From the NCBI RefSeq assembly GCF_000006405.1, contig NW_003210321.1:174751-238750 (forward strand): a DNA stretch of 64,000 bases, in the 5' to 3' direction. Positions 44,123-56,711 of the stretch are shown in pieces. The notes beneath the pieces were generated by a model, which was not told where the DNA came from, made no database searches, and was given only the letters and a program-made list of their open reading frames with translations. The first letter of the stretch is position 1. Every line of letters starts with the position of its first letter. The translations under genes were made by a program, and so were the position numbers. The DNA comes from Perkinsus marinus ATCC 50983 (Eukaryota; Perkinsozoa; Perkinsida; Perkinsidae).

Positions 44123-46760
44123 CTAGAGTAGACTTACAGCTCCCTCCTTGCCATCTCCTCCCGAGCTCACCAGCCGCTTCCTCGTCTCACCAAGTGGTTG
44201 CTTGCTCAGAATCACCGGCTCGCTGGCCAGCGGCGCGGGGGCAGTCTCCAGGGCAACAGACTGTGGTTGCAAACGAGTCTTCTGCTCCTGTGGGGGCAGC
44301 CGAGGCAACGACATCGTCCCAAACTGGTTCGGGTTGAAGTAAATCGATGCTAGTTTGGAGCTTCCCAGAGAACTCCGCTCGGCCTCTGTCGTCCGCTGAC
44401 CCTTCTTCCCTCCCACAACCTAATCAACACAATGCCCTCATCATCAACCATATCCCACTCACTGGAAGACCCGCCTCATTGCCACGCTGCAGCTTACCAT
44501 CATCACTCATGGACTGTACCTAGGGCACGTGAAATACCAAAATTGAGCCTCCCAAGATGCGACAGATACCTTTGATGGCTTCGACCGACTCTCACGTCCA
44601 TCAAGCCCGGCACTGCCTTCAGACGGGTCGTCACCGATCTCAGCCGATCGGCGGGCCGATGGCGCTGCTTGTGATGGCAACCCTGATGCCACTCGACTGA
44701 TCTGTTGAACAGCAATGACTCGAGAGGTAGTTCCAGCAATGACTATCACCTCCTTTCGAATCCTAGCCTCCTGCTCCTCCGAAAGCTCTGCTTCGCCAGG
44801 CAGCGCCCTAACCGGTGAGTCCTTAGCATAACCAACGAGTACACCCAAAGGCTCGTAGTAGGTATAGTACACACCATCACGATGATACCTACTCCGCGAA
44901 GACCCGCTAACAAGCCAACAACAGCAGCGGCACGTCTGCTCACCAGAAACCCGTTCTTGGGTTGTACGCCCAGTTCCTGTCCTCATCATAGTAGTGCTCC
45001 GCTACCTCGTCATACACCATGCACTTACAGTAGGGTAGAGCATGACCTACACAAAGGCATGGACCGGCAGATCTAGTGAACAGAGTCTACTCACCTTCCT
45101 TAGGCTTGGGTACTCTCATCTGTCGCTCCGATGAGCCTCGATCCTCTAGGTATGAATGCCACATATCCGAGTTGATTCCCTGTCACGGAGAACAGGTGCG
45201 TCACCAGCCGGCCCAGTGAGCCTACTTACCTCCATGGCGAGACTCCGAGTCTTCCGTCGGGTTTCCTCGTAGTCGTATTCTTCGACCGCTGCCCGCAGTA
45301 CATTGTCTCGTTGGGATCTGCCAAAGCGTCTCAAGACTTTTCAACCGACCGTTCCTCACCGCTCTATCTGGCAGGCGAGCTCTCGAGCCCGTGGAGGGTT
45401 CTTGGCTGCAGGTACAAGCATGGCCGACACCTGAGCTCACACAAAGGTCACCACGAAAAGCTGCCGATGTCCCTGCCTGTGCATCGTCGTTTTCCCGCAT
45501 CTTGGAACCGTTCGTTTGGAAGATCTTAAGGGCACTAGCACACTCCCTCTCGTCATGGAAGTACACAAAGGAGACTCCTTTGGCTGGGAAATGATCAACA
45601 TTTATCTGCCGATACAACGTATAGGTTGCTGACCAGAACAGACGCTTCCTTACCGGTCGCTCTCCAAGTTGGCAGAATCGAGATCTCACAGCAGCCTCGT
45701 CAGTGCCTAAACGACAATAGGCGTTCCTCGGGGACTGTCATAGCCTCGACCATATGGCAGCATTCAGCTTGTTGGCCACAAGGTAGAAGGCCAATAGCGA
45801 CCTGGCGGCACGTTCTTCAATATTATGTAGTGCTGCTGCTGATGATGATGATGGTAGTCCTCGTCACGGTATCTGCCTTCTCGCTCCCGGCGCCGCCTCG
45901 ATCGAGGGATGGCCATAGGGGAGTCATCGGCGTCGTGCCTGGCAGGATGAAGCCCTACGAAATTCGCCATTAGTAATTCTGCATACCTATGCATGACTCT
46001 ATCATCAGCGTCACCTCGCGGCTTAGGACGTAGGACGACGTGCTGCCTCGGGGAGGATCTTCCGCCTCGACTACTCCTTCTAAAAACAGCGAGGTTGTAG
46101 TTCTCCTCAAACGCAGGCACAGTTGCAGAGCAGATGGGAGTCAATCGCACTAGGCACAACGAAAGATATTTTCAATGTCCTCCGAATGCCAATCTACAGT
46201 AAAATTTTTAACGGGTTATCTCTGAGATGTCGAATGAGGATCTTGAGCTTCCATTCCGTGAAAAACTCTTTTGATTCAACTAAAATCAAATTCCACATTT
46301 CTAATCCGTTCCTCCACTTGCTGGATTTGAGATTGAAAATGTGCACAACCTCTATGCGAATTTTGAGTTCTGGAAGAGTTCACCAGCATCAGAAAACGAA
46401 CTACACAGCTGCCTCGCGAAAAACTCTCTTGCCCGTCCCTTACTCGTCTTCCCTCACAGCTGGCCGTAGTAGTGTGCGAGAAGCCTCATCGTCGACTCTA
46501 GAGCCACAGTTGAACTAAACCCTAAGACCAGCCAGCCCCTACCGCGCGTCTCCCCTTTCTGCCACTGCATCCGGCCTTCTGGTCAACTTAGCCGTCGGAC
46601 GCTCCCTCGATCGCGATCGGGACCTACTCCGCATCATCCAGAGCGATCGATAACCCACTTCACTACCTCTTGCAAAGATCCTCATCCCGAGCATCATACC
46701 AACTGCGCGGCTGCTGCCGATGCCCCTCAGAGTTCCGTCGGCTACTACTGCTACAATCAC
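44123..46760 (-). CDS. RRM-OCRE splicing factor (RBM5/RBM10-like)
   Basis: Several minus-strand exons in one order. 5' end: Arg/Ser-rich sequence (RSRSRSRSRERP, then SRRRREREGRYRDEDY). RRM: HYIILKNVPP at its first strand, then AEMVEAM-like helix and, after an intron, INVDHFPAKGVSFVYFHDE (RNP1) with CASALKIF. An OCRE-type aromatic segment follows: EHYYDEDRNWAYNPRTGFW, intron, then YHRDGVYYTYYEPLGVLVG. Next come a Glu/Arg helix (LSEEQEARIRKEVIVIAG) and a Ser/Pro/Gln-rich C-terminus. RS-RRM-OCRE order is that of RBM5/RBM10, alternative-splicing regulators. The G-patch and zinc fingers of animal RBM5 are not evident, so it may be a shorter relative. The intron about 46480-46165 is long and AT-rich. 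Confidence 0.6.
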
Positions 46761-47425
46761 TTCTACTGCGCCTGATATCAGCCTGTCATCATGTCGCTAC
46801 ACAAGGGCACACTACCGGTCGTAAAAACTAAATGCCGCTGGTGGTTCAGCTTCTCGACGCCCTCCACGACGACTGCTTCGTTGCGAATCCTCCCCTCGGG
46901 AAGACATGGAAATCAATCCCTCAACATTACCCTCTTATCGCAGTACTCAAACGAAATGCAATGAAGGTGCTTGCTAATGGACAGTTGCGAAGAGAGTGAT
47001 AGCAGGGAGAGTCAAAATAGAACACGACGATGACTACGATTCAGCATCGTCGATATGCATCACTCGTCGATCCATGTTGTGATATCGTACTGCGTGCAAG
47101 GGTTCTCGATATCTCTCTTTGATTGGATAAGTCGGAGTTCGGGAGGATTCCCAGGAACTCCAGAACTAACACGAGAAGCAACAACATCCATGCAAAATCT
47201 GTCAAAGGGTTTCCTGACTTCAATCGAGCGCATGTGACAATACAATACGCCTACTGATGGATGAATACAAAAAGTAACTGCATTTCACTGAAAACCATAG
47301 TGGTTTACTAAACCAGGTTTAGTGGTTCATGATGGTTCATCGTGGTTTTAGTCTAAAACCATCCCTCCTAAGAGTCTCAAAAGCGCGAGCGTTGCTCGCC
47401 CTCGTTTGTCACCACATAACGACGC
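46761..47425. other. Intergenic with TGGTTCA-type microrepeats
   Basis: Contains a compact cluster of direct and inverted AACCA/TGGTT words at 47287-47362 (GGTTTACTAAACC, GTGGTTCATGATGGTTCATC). No gene recognised. It is the 3' flank of pyridoxal kinase. Confidence 0.4.
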
Positions 47426-49134
47426 TTACTGAGCCTCATGATAATCTCTCGTCCGATTGATCACACTTTGCAATACACTTCCAGTCTTAGTCATAGCTTC
47501 CTTCACTCCAAACTGTGTATAGAACCTACCAGGCGACCGAGCTCACTTTAAACGCACAGCGTAACTGAAGCCTTACGCCATAAGAAGGGCAGTGGTGAGG
47601 TCTCCCGTGCCAGTGTAGTTGCCCTCAATCGAAGGTAACTCCATGCGGTACCGTGTACGCCTACCACTCTCCTTGTCAACCTCAGAGGCGAGCATTATAA
47701 CCTTGGTCGCTGACTGGAAACAACACGACTAACCCTCGCAAGCGGTACTCATGGGCGCCTCGTTCTCAGAGATGGACAATGTCTTGTCACCTCTACGACA
47801 CGAACACCCGAGCAAGTCTTCATTCACATGCATCGCCTCTAGAGAGCAGACGTCATAGTTCCACAGAGGCACTACCGCGCTAATATTTTCCCCTACATAA
47901 GAGGTAGACGCGAACCAAGCTCGTATTTTTTTGCCGACTACGGTAGTTCAGAAGCTGTTAAATAACTCCTACTACTTATAGTGATCACGAGCGCTGATAT
48001 GCCGTGTTGGAATATATGTTCGCTCTCCTCAGCTGATCCATTCCAAGAGTATCCTCACTAACTACAGTATTAGCATACAAATGTACAGAAACTAATGAAA
48101 ATTTTCCAAAATTCCCTCAGAATCATCATGTTGTCACAGCAAGTGGATATTTTCCGACACTGGTGAATTACCATGTCCATGACAATACTCGCAAGATGGA
48201 AACTCTACCTCTCGAGCCCCCCATTAAACTAACCTGCTCTGGTAGATTGGTACTAGTAACAGAAATGAGGCCTGGTCCCATTCGATGCAGCTCGTCAACA
48301 GCCATAAAGAGCTCCGAATCATCTGCCAGCACTATCCCTCCCAACCAGCCTCGACACCCTTTCACCTTTGATAGCTGATCTTCCAGTGAGCTTCTCCACC
48401 TCGAACTGATTTGGCGTTATCACTGATGCCAACGGGAGTATCCGAGCGCGATACTCCGGAATGAGGTTCTCCGGCACATACCTGAGATGAACAAGTCCAA
48501 ACTGAAGAAGAGCTCAGAAGCTTCTGTAAAAAGTCAACAACGAGCAAAGCGTATTCTTTCTACTCACATTCCTTGATCGTAATCTCCCAAAACAGGATCG
48601 CAAACGTAGAGCAGATGATCGCACTGTGCACGCACTCTATGAACAACGCTTCAACTTCAGCAAGGAAGGACGCGGAACCAATGTAACTAAAATGACCATG
48701 ACCACCACGAAGTCAACAAAGGATGACAAACACCGCAAATAACGACTCGCGAGATCTACCGGCATGCCCATCATCATGCTGTAGAACACACATGATGATG
48801 ATGCTAAATGCCTAGTACTACCCGGTGACCATGTGCGTATAACTAGATAGCAAAGAGTTCTCATCAAGGCCATCGACGAGGCACTTGAGGTCTGTACCGT
48901 CTAAGACTTGCCCTTTGAATGTCCGATATCCAGTGTGGTTAGACAACTGAAAAACACATATATGAAAAATTATAGGGAAAAATGAGGACCTACCTGAACA
49001 GAGTTCACAAAATCTACCTCAAAGCCCAGTAGCTGCAATGGGAAAACACAGGCTCGATTGCCAACGTAACCGTGTACGACGTGTGACTGGATAGCCAACA
49101 CATGCCCAGGGTCTTCAGTAGATGAGGCTTTCAT
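47426..49134 (-). CDS. PDXK: Pyridoxal kinase
   Basis: Ribokinase-like enzyme that phosphorylates pyridoxal with ATP, giving PLP in the vitamin B6 salvage pathway. Exon 1 (49134-48994): [20 protein letters not shown] and [13 protein letters not shown]. Exon 2 from 48946: [17 protein letters not shown]. Later: [50 protein letters not shown], then [20 protein letters not shown]. The exon 47713-47577 carries the ATP/catalytic [15 protein letters not shown] (GTGD base Asp present). The last exon ends [12 protein letters not shown] before TAA at 47426. Every family landmark is present. The intron after the STNLPEQ exon (from 48233) is several hundred nt and contains element copy K. Two exon joins near 48650-48830 are unresolved. 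Confidence 0.88.
48002..48162 (-). mobile_element. MITE-1 copy K, in pyridoxal kinase intron
   Basis: 161 bp, well-preserved: GTGTTGGAATATATGTTCGC at the left, GGATATTTTCCGACACTG at the right. It lies in the long PDXK intron that begins at 48233. Confidence 0.75.
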
Positions 49135-51183
49135 ACGGAGGAGTTTTCAGAAAACTACACACATTCCTTAGACTGTCCCTTTAACCCAACTCGCGAACAC
49201 ATAGTAAGCATTCACTATACAAATAGCCACGATGGAGACGTATAGCAGCATATACTGCAAAACTTCCAAATAGACTCTAATATAGTACCTGTTGTGAGGT
49301 GCTACCAGTCAACAACTAACTGTAGAGATTATAAAAAGCTAACCCAGTCGAGGCACAGCAGAGCTACACGCCTAAACTACTACTGAGAGCTCGAGGGCAC
49401 CTCCTCCTCCATAACGGAGTTGAATCAGGAAGCTCGAATTCAGGCCATCCACAGTAGTTTAGTTTGTGATCACTCCGTACCAACTCAGATCTTCGAATTA
49501 AGCATGGCCATCGCCGAGCTTTGCATCCATACAACTCCAACCAGCGACACTAAGAACTCCGGGAAATTCTATCCAAGCAAGAGAGTGGTTAATTTTTCGG
49601 CAACCTCCTGAGGAACGAATCATCCTATCCAACTCGAATCTTTAAAGTGTCTACTCGGGGTTATGTCGTCCTACACCATACCTCCTAGACTCGGAAGGCG
49701 TCTTATTCCCGATAGCATTCGTATGACCATCACTTCGATCCGATCGCCTTCTGCCCATAAAGATCAACTCTTGCCTTTATTGCTATTAACAGTGAACCAG
49801 AAGATTATATTGAACATAGCCTTCTCCTCGTACTCCTAGGAAGGACCAAGGCTTCCTTCAACTCACCGGTTCACACTTGTCACTCGAGTTCGCTCTCCAT
49901 AGGGCAACGTGAGTGCACATAGATGATGACTACTATCATCAGGTCACCAGCTCAGCACTATGATGGCGAGATAGCAGTAGACACCTACGGGGAGATAGAA
50001 TACTCGCCCGGGAAGTTTCATCCAAGTTAGTAGCAGCAAAAAGGATTTTCGATATAAGCTTCCATGGCAGCCTCGAGTATCTTCATACTTTTGTGTGTCC
50101 CCTGGGCCTTGAACCTTCTTAATGATTCACGTAGTATTTCAAAGCTCAACAATAGCACTACCCTCCCATTTTTGCTGAAAATTTTTGACCTACAATAGGG
50201 AGAACTGGATGATAGGGAAAGGCCACTGGGAAAGTAATACCGCTACCATGTCGTAACGTCAACAGCATGACCACCATTTCAACCATTGTGAGGTAGAACT
50301 TAAGAAACCGAATATCGGCGATAACGGTCCCACAGTGACGGGAGGAAAAACGGTAATCACACCTGGCGACCGATGGAGCTAGCACGCATGCACAGAGGAT
50401 AATTCGAGGCTACCTTAAAGGTGATATAGGCAAGGTTCAAAGGCCCCATGCTTGCGATGAGTAGCAGAACTATGAGGGACAGGTTTGTACAGGTCGCCGA
50501 GACAGTAACGAAGTCACTCGCGGGGTAGGAATGAGCTGAGTTCTCATGTTAACCAGCAGTGAACGATGATGTCATGCTGGTGGGCATCTGATCCCACATT
50601 GTGGAAAGGAAGCACAACTGAAGAGTAAGGAGATAAATGGAAGCGCACTGGCACAATTTAACCAAATCTGTAAAAGCCTAAGAACCCAAACGTAGGTTCG
50701 ATCCTCGCACATGTCATTTTTCTCTTTCGAAACTCATCAACTTAGCAGTGATCGAGCCTTGCTTGCATTCTGAGCTACCCACTCAATATTCTTATACCCT
50801 CTCTCTACTGAGTCGTTGTTAGTGTTGATGGTCGCGATATGTGGATGCAAAGAGTGTAGTTGTTTCTTATTCATCATTCATGCTGGAGTTGTCTCGGCGC
50901 GCCTTAGCACCAGCATTGGTACGCCCATTGCATCAGCTGATCATCGCGAGAGGTAGCGGCCTTTCGCCGAAGCACATGATCATTATAGTGAGCTTTCAGG
51001 CTGTGCCCCAGTGATGATGCGGAGCCTCTCTTACCGTCCTACTATACACCCCAGAGTTGCCTTTATCACAACTCAATCATCGTCGACTCAGAATGGTGAT
51101 AGCAACAGCACGAACTTCACTAAAGGTAAAAACTCTCGGGAAATATCTCCCTACCATCTTTAACACGATCAGACCAAAAAGTG
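49135..51183. other. 2 kb intergenic, no gene seen
   Basis: Upstream of both pyridoxal kinase (-) and TIM50 (+), so it holds two divergent 5' ends. Many stops in all frames. A tRNA-like T-arm at about 50690 was examined and rejected. No repeat family recognised. Confidence 0.4.
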
Positions 51184-53145
51184 ATGGAGGAGAATGATCG
51201 GGTAGCATCAGCGTCCACCTCAGAGTCGTCATCAGCCACCCCAAATGCCGCCTCTACAGAGACGGCCAGCAGCGGGGGTGGTGATGCTAGTGCCTCTGCA
51301 ACACCGCTACCACCACCTGGAGGGAAGCCAAGTGGGCCTCGTAATGCCAGGAAGAGCAACAGCAAGGCTTCGTTATGGAAGGTGAGAACATAAACGATGA
51401 TAGCTTTATGTTGTTTATGTGTAGATCCTTGGTATTTCGGTGGCTGGTCTGGCGGGACTAAGCGGGTAAGGAGGTGGAGTAATGTTGCTGTGGGTAGCGG
51501 TGAACCTAAGATACTACATATCATCATCGTATAACCCAACATCGTCATCAGCGACAGAAGGAAAAGCATCGGCATCATCTCTGTTGAAGTCTCTCGGTCA
51601 GAGGGTACTAGTAGATGTAGTGCTGTTGCAATGACAATAGTGATGATGACAGGCACTTGATGCATTTGAAAATTTTAATGAAGTTACGAGGGAGTGGTTT
51701 CAGATAATAGGAGACAAACTAGTACCAATGAAAAAAGGTAATTCCTACTAGATTGATTAGTGATATCACTATTGCTGCTGATACTATCCTTGCTACCACT
51801 AATCAATCGAATCGTGCGTGTTAGGTCCATGGCTGTTGGACTTGGAGACAATGCACTATCCCGAGTATGTACCCACACTAGTGATAGACCTTGATAAGGT
51901 CATGTGTCACTTAGAATATGATGTAATAATTCATACCACTCCTCTCGCACATCGTCAGCTTCCTCCTTTCAGCGGAAGACAGGATGGCAAGTTGTGAAAC
52001 GACCAGGCGCCGATAAGTTCTTTAAGGAATTGCAGCATTACTATGAACTGGTGTGTTACTCTGGTAGGATAGTTCAGAGAGGAGTGGTATGAGCATGACG
52101 TTATCTCAGACGATGTCATTCCTGTTGCTTCTGATGTTATGATGAAATGGGAAGTGCCTTGTACGGGTGTTTTACACAGGGATTTCTGCAGGAAGACCAG
52201 AAAAGGATATATGAAAGATATAAGTAGAGAGTTTCAGTATTTTACTACGATGCTGATGATGTATATAAAGGTCAACTTGGTCGTAAAGCAGACAAGATGA
52301 TACAGCTAGATCACGAGGAAGTTGCATTAGGCAAGAACAAGGATAATGGGGTAATGGTAGTGGGCCTATCTCTATCTATATGTCTATGTGTATATTGGAG
52401 TTTCACCGGTTTCACGTAAACTGGCGTAAAATTCGGTGAAAAAGGCGATATTCACGGTATGCAGTAGTCGTGAAATGTGTTTTTCGCCAGTGTTTTTCAT
52501 ATCATGGGTGAAACTCCATTATCAGTGCAACGAGTATCCTACAGCTTCGGCACCAATTTTCAACACTTATGAATTTTCGCTAACTTTGAGCTAGCCTATG
52601 AAATCAATTTCAAATATATGGATGCCAGTTAGGGAATAATAGTACGAGAGTAGGGTATATCTTATGGGAATTAGTATATTATGATTCACAATAATTTATA
52701 ATAAATTACAATACCATAAATTGAAAGTATTTATAGAATTGATATTGTTGACGTGTTGTAAGGTACTCATCAAGCCCTACGATGGCGATCCGGATGATAG
52801 GGAGTTGTATGACCTCATCGACTTCCTCAAGGCCGCGGCTGTTAGTCAGGAGGTAGTTATAGTGAGTGGTATTGTTCCGTCGAGATGGTTTCTGCTGTCA
52901 GGATTTGAGGGACTTCATCAAGAAATATGGTGGTGGATTGGATGGGAATATTGGCAGACGATTTCTGATAGAAAAGAAGGAAAAAGAGAATGCCGTGCAG
53001 CATAGACGATCCATCGGAAGGTAGTAGCAATGGTGATAGTGACGGTGTGATTATCCCCCTCCTTGACAGAGCGTTCGTTTCGGGTTCTGGTGGCTTCCCG
53101 TCATCTCCTCCCAGTTTCAACAGTTTCGGCTCATCTCCGAGGTAA
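51184..53145 (+). CDS. TIM50: TIM50-like mitochondrial import subunit
   Basis: TIM50 is the receptor subunit of the TIM23 inner-membrane translocase. The N-terminal exon 51184-51381 is Ser/Ala-rich, followed by a short hydrophobic helix (ILGISVAGLAGLSG). An exon near 51640-51735 has AFENFNEVTREWF. The FCP1/NIF-type domain reads YPEYVPTLVIDLDKVMCHLE, KTGWQVVKRPGADKFFKEL, QHYYEL, GVLHRDFCRKTRKGYMKDIS, GRKADKMIQLDHE, VLIKPYDGDPDDRELYDLI and FLKAAAVSQE. The phosphatase motif DxDxT is DLDKV, so Thr is lost, as expected for a non-catalytic TIM50. The C-terminus is Ser/Gly/Pro-rich; an alternative stop is TAG at 53022. The 412 nt intron 52351-52762 holds MITE-2 copy 2. Two exons around 51470-51640 are unresolved. 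Confidence 0.78.
52397..52517 (-). mobile_element. MITE-2 copy 2, in TIM50 intron
   Basis: 121 bp with terminal inverted repeats GGAGTTTCACCGGTTTCACG and its partner ending GGGTGAAACTCC. Flanked by ATT on both sides, a possible 3 bp target duplication. Confidence 0.75.
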
Positions 53146-53410
53146 TGTACTCTGGCTGGTGTTTTGGGTCTGTCATTGTTGATAGTAGGTTCTGATGCAC
53201 TGCATCGGAATGGTGCTGGTGGTCCAAATACTCCCTAGCTGGTACTGAATGCGAGACTTTATCTGACTGTCTTTACTATGACGAGGACCGCCTATACCAG
53301 CGATCGAACACTTCCTGATTGTCCCGATGTTGTTTTCGTTCCATTGGTCGTAGTAATGTAGCGTTATCTTGAGGGTTTACACAAGAGAAAGTTGATATTT
53401 TTACCTATAT

Positions 53411-54933
53411 ATGCTATACCATCCCTCACTCAACACCATTTTACCTGCAGTACGTCCCACCATGGCGTGCACGATAGGGCGTGTGTTGGCCTCGCAGCAT
53501 TACTCGACCTTGGTGCCTAGGGGCGCGTTGAGACCCTTGAAGAGTCGTGGCCTTATCAAGGTTTCCGGCAAAGGGACATTGAACTTTTTACAGGGATTAT
53601 GTAATAAACAATTTTTCGCGGGCGAACTATCGTGAGTGTGATAATTGCAGAAATTGGAGATGATAGTTGAGCGGATGCTTCCGAGGCTTGAGAGAATTCA
53701 ACTGTAGGTACTCAGGATATTAGTCGTGTGTTTGGTGCTAAAGCCGAGGCTCCAATGGAACAGTCAGCAGCAGCTGCAGTATTCCTATCCCCCAAAGGCA
53801 GAGTACTTTTCGACTGTTTAATGTAGTACTCATCAGACTTTGCCCTCCACTGGAGTAGATAGGGAATAGGTGCTCAGCCCCACAGGATAGGCCTCATCCA
53901 ATTCTTCATCGGCACCCACGGTGGAGCCGATGAAGAACGGCTATCGGGTTGAGTACATATCGCTCATCTACTTCATTACTGACGTATTGCGATCTCCCAT
54001 GTGCATGTGGAATTAGGTACAGTGGGGTTTCATTGAAGCCTGATAGCTCAGAAGGGATTGTTAGTGATGATAAAGGGGAGGAGAGCCTCGTGGTCGACGT
54101 TGATGAGGGTGTGCTGGACAATGTTATGCGACTCTTCATACGCCATAGGGTGCATCTGCCGTTGAACATAGAGAAGCTTGATAATCTAGGGGTGTACTGG
54201 ACGCCATCGAAGAGCCAAAATGGTTGTGATGGTGACACGGAAGTCCCCGTATATGAGGACCCTAGGGTGAAGGATCTGGGCTTGAGAGCTATATTGCCCA
54301 AGTCCGATATTGGTGATATTAGAAGGTGGGAGTCCGCGGCATTGATTTGATGCTATCAGATGCTGAATCGACAGAAGCTTTGTACAGACGGTTACGTATT
54401 GGGTTAGTTGTACCGGAGGGCCCCAAGGAGATGACTCCTGACAAGGTATTGCCGTTGAACTACAACCTGGATCTTACTAATCATATTGCGTTCAACAAGG
54501 GATGGTAATAGGAGCTGGAGAGGAGAGGAGATGATGCTTTCATACCAGTTACATTGGACAGGAGTTGACCACACGGGCCTCCAAGAAATTAGCTGTGAGG
54601 AAACGACTATTTGGTATGCGTATCGATGGAGATGTTGACGTTGAGTCCGGTGCAGAGGTAGGGAAGGTGCATGCAGTAGTTTTCAGTTTTGTTCCTCAGA
54701 TAATGTGTGACGGTGAGAAGATTGGTAAAGTATTAGAGTTGTCATCATCGGAGGGTGATGGAGACGTGCTGGGTATTGCACAAATACATGCACCGAAAGG
54801 AATGCAGATGAATACTAAACAGGCTATGGTCGAAGCTACGAAAAAGTACTTGGAGGACGACCATATATACATAGAGAAGGACTCGACAAAGATAGGAGTA
54901 GAACTGAATCTACCCAAGTACATTCTGTCGTGA
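53411..54933 (+). CDS. IBA57: IBA57 / GcvT-fold iron-sulfur assembly factor
   Basis: IBA57 acts with ISCA proteins in mitochondrial [4Fe-4S] assembly and binds folate. The start exon gives a basic, Ser-rich presequence-like N-terminus, then GLIKVSGKGTLNFLQGLCN. Next come AVFLSPKGRVLFDCLM (family GR-x-L-x-D), SLVVDVDEGVLDNVMRLFI with RHRVHLPLNIEKLDNLGVYW, DPRVKDLGLRAIL and LYRRLRIGLVVPEGPKEM. The signature KGCYIGQELTTR, including the conserved Cys, is assembled across the intron at about 54507-54552. The rest of the C-terminal barrel ends in LPKYILS. All landmarks are present. It lies 266 nt downstream of TIM50 on the same strand. ATG 53411 or 53462 could be the start. Confidence 0.85.
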
Positions 54934-55705
54934 GTTTAAAGCGGTGACCATTTTCCCACTAACTGCAATTTTACCATTATGGTTTCTGTTCGTAATATGC
55001 GTGTCTATGGGTTCGGTGTTGTTGCGTTTTTGTTGTTGTCATCGGAGATGCCGTGTTACATTTGGTGATACAACACAATTCACAGTGTTCACATTAACAG
55101 TTGAGAAGATCTCGTGAAGATACTCAATTGCAACGACGCGAATGCGGGGAAAAGCAGTAACATTGGACTCTTTGAAGACTCCAAGGACACATCCATACGA
55201 AGCGAATCTACGAAGATCAACAGTCCCAACCGCCAAGCTATCAGAGCATGACCGGGAGTGCTTCTGCGTGGTGGTCTAAGTATATGGAGGCCTACGTATG
55301 AAAATCACCATTGTATGATCTGAGTCGCTATTCAGTCGAAATTCGACTTTGTTGAGTGAAGAGATATAACATGAATAAATGACTGGCGCCACTCAGTCGC
55401 TGAAATATCGCTAACTCAATCTCTGTGACTAGAAACAATCATGCAGTGGGGATATCATGCGAACACTGGGCTGTTCGTCCCGAACGTGAATCCTCGGCCC
55501 TTTTCCTGTTCTTGATCGTGGCTTGTTGATACCGGGAACTTCTCTGCATGGCCTTCATAACATCGAAATGTTATGTATCATAACAATCTAAAATGCGATC
55601 TCACTTTGCTTCGGAATCTCTCGAATGACGTCCTCTCATCCACTTCGGCATCTGCCCAGAAGGGCATAACAGGGAGGGGAATCCACGATGTATCAGGAAT
55701 CAGGT
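54934..55705. other. Convergent intergenic region
   Basis: Between IBA57 (+) and the TPR gene (-). A minus-strand reading at 55236-55039 (MAVGTVDLRRFASYGCVL) looks weakly coding but has no partner exons. Nothing else seen. Confidence 0.35.
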
Positions 55706-56711
55706 CTACTCACTTTTGAGCTCATCCGACCTTCCCTTTCGTTCCATACGGATCCTCGCGGTTGCAGCTGCCTGGGTAGCAACGTCCCAACGTGGTTCGG
55801 CATCATCAATCGTCCCTAAAGTGCAGAGATAGGACGGATGACATGTTAAAGCCACACCGGACTCTTCGGGTCCGACGACCACAGTCCTTCCATCAGACCA
55901 CTCCTTGACCCCATTGAACATGTTCCTGGCCAGTTTCGATGATGCTGTACGATCCCGTTCACGCAGGGACTAGGAAAAAGATAGATAGCACCACCAGGCA
56001 GATGCAATACGAAACTCCGACGCTTGAGCTCTGCAGCCCAGAGTATATTGCTGTTATCGAGTGACACTCCGGGAAAGCGCTCACGAATTTGTCCTGTCTA
56101 ACGGCTCTGACTATGACAGGGATATGAAGTTTGACGCCACAGATTCAGCTCGGGTCATCCTCTATAGGTATTAAACCGCGTTATCTTACTGCTGCCTCCT
56201 GGAGCAACCTCTCAGCCAATACGCTTTTACTGTCCACTTCGAGCATTCCTTTGGCATCGCATTCTAATTCATCCCATTCTTGAAGCTCTTTATGACAAAG
56301 GGCCATCCGATATCTGATATCGTGCATGATAGGCGATGCAGTGCGGCGATAGGAACAGTCGGATCCCAATACTCACAGAGTTTTCAGCATGATCTCAGGC
56401 TCGTCCTCGCCACTTAGCAGGATGCATTTGAGTGCTCGCAGAGCTTCCCGAGGCTCATGGCACTTCAAATGTGCCATGCCGAGGTTGAGATATAATGAAC
56501 GCTCGAGCTCCCAGTCAAGTGAGGCCATTGCTTCAGCAGCCTCATCATCCTACGCATTCGAGTGAGAGTCAACACTTCTGAAGATTCCTACACCATCAGC
56601 GATATCGCTGAGCATCTCGACGGCTTCCCGCCAATAGCGGGCTGCTGCTTGGTAGTTGCCGTCCTTGTACTCGGCAAGTCCCTTTTCCTTCAGGGATTTA
56701 ATATCTTCCAT
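55706..56711 (-). CDS. TPR-repeat protein
   Basis: Exons 56711-56592, 56549-56377 and 56313-56190 are in phase; two more follow leftward. Three helix-turn-helix repeats are visible: LKEKGLAEYKDGNYQAAARY with WREAVEML; LYLNLGMAHLKCHEPREALR with ALKCIL; and YRMALCHKELQEWDELECDA. These are TPR consensus-like (W/L-G-Y-A-P positions). Downstream readings SLDNSNILWAAELKRRSF and NGVKEWSDGRTVVVGPEESG are of unknown type. It resembles TPR co-chaperone adaptors, but no partner domain is recognised, so function stays open. The 3' exon order is partly inferred. Confidence 0.6.

Noticed and set aside
46160-46440. A thirteenth MITE-1 copy in the RBM5-like gene intron
   Set aside because: Only short AT-rich words such as GTGCACATTTTC are shared; neither terminal repeat can be recognised.
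47287-47362. TGGTT/AACCA word cluster as a telomere-like or CRISPR-like array
   Set aside because: Units are irregular in length and orientation, with no constant spacer; it is a simple degenerate microrepeat.
50650-50720. Possible tRNA: AGGTTCGATCCT resembles a T-arm
   Set aside because: The T-stem has a mismatch, no acceptor stem pairs at the right distance, and no plausible anticodon arm or D-arm precedes it.
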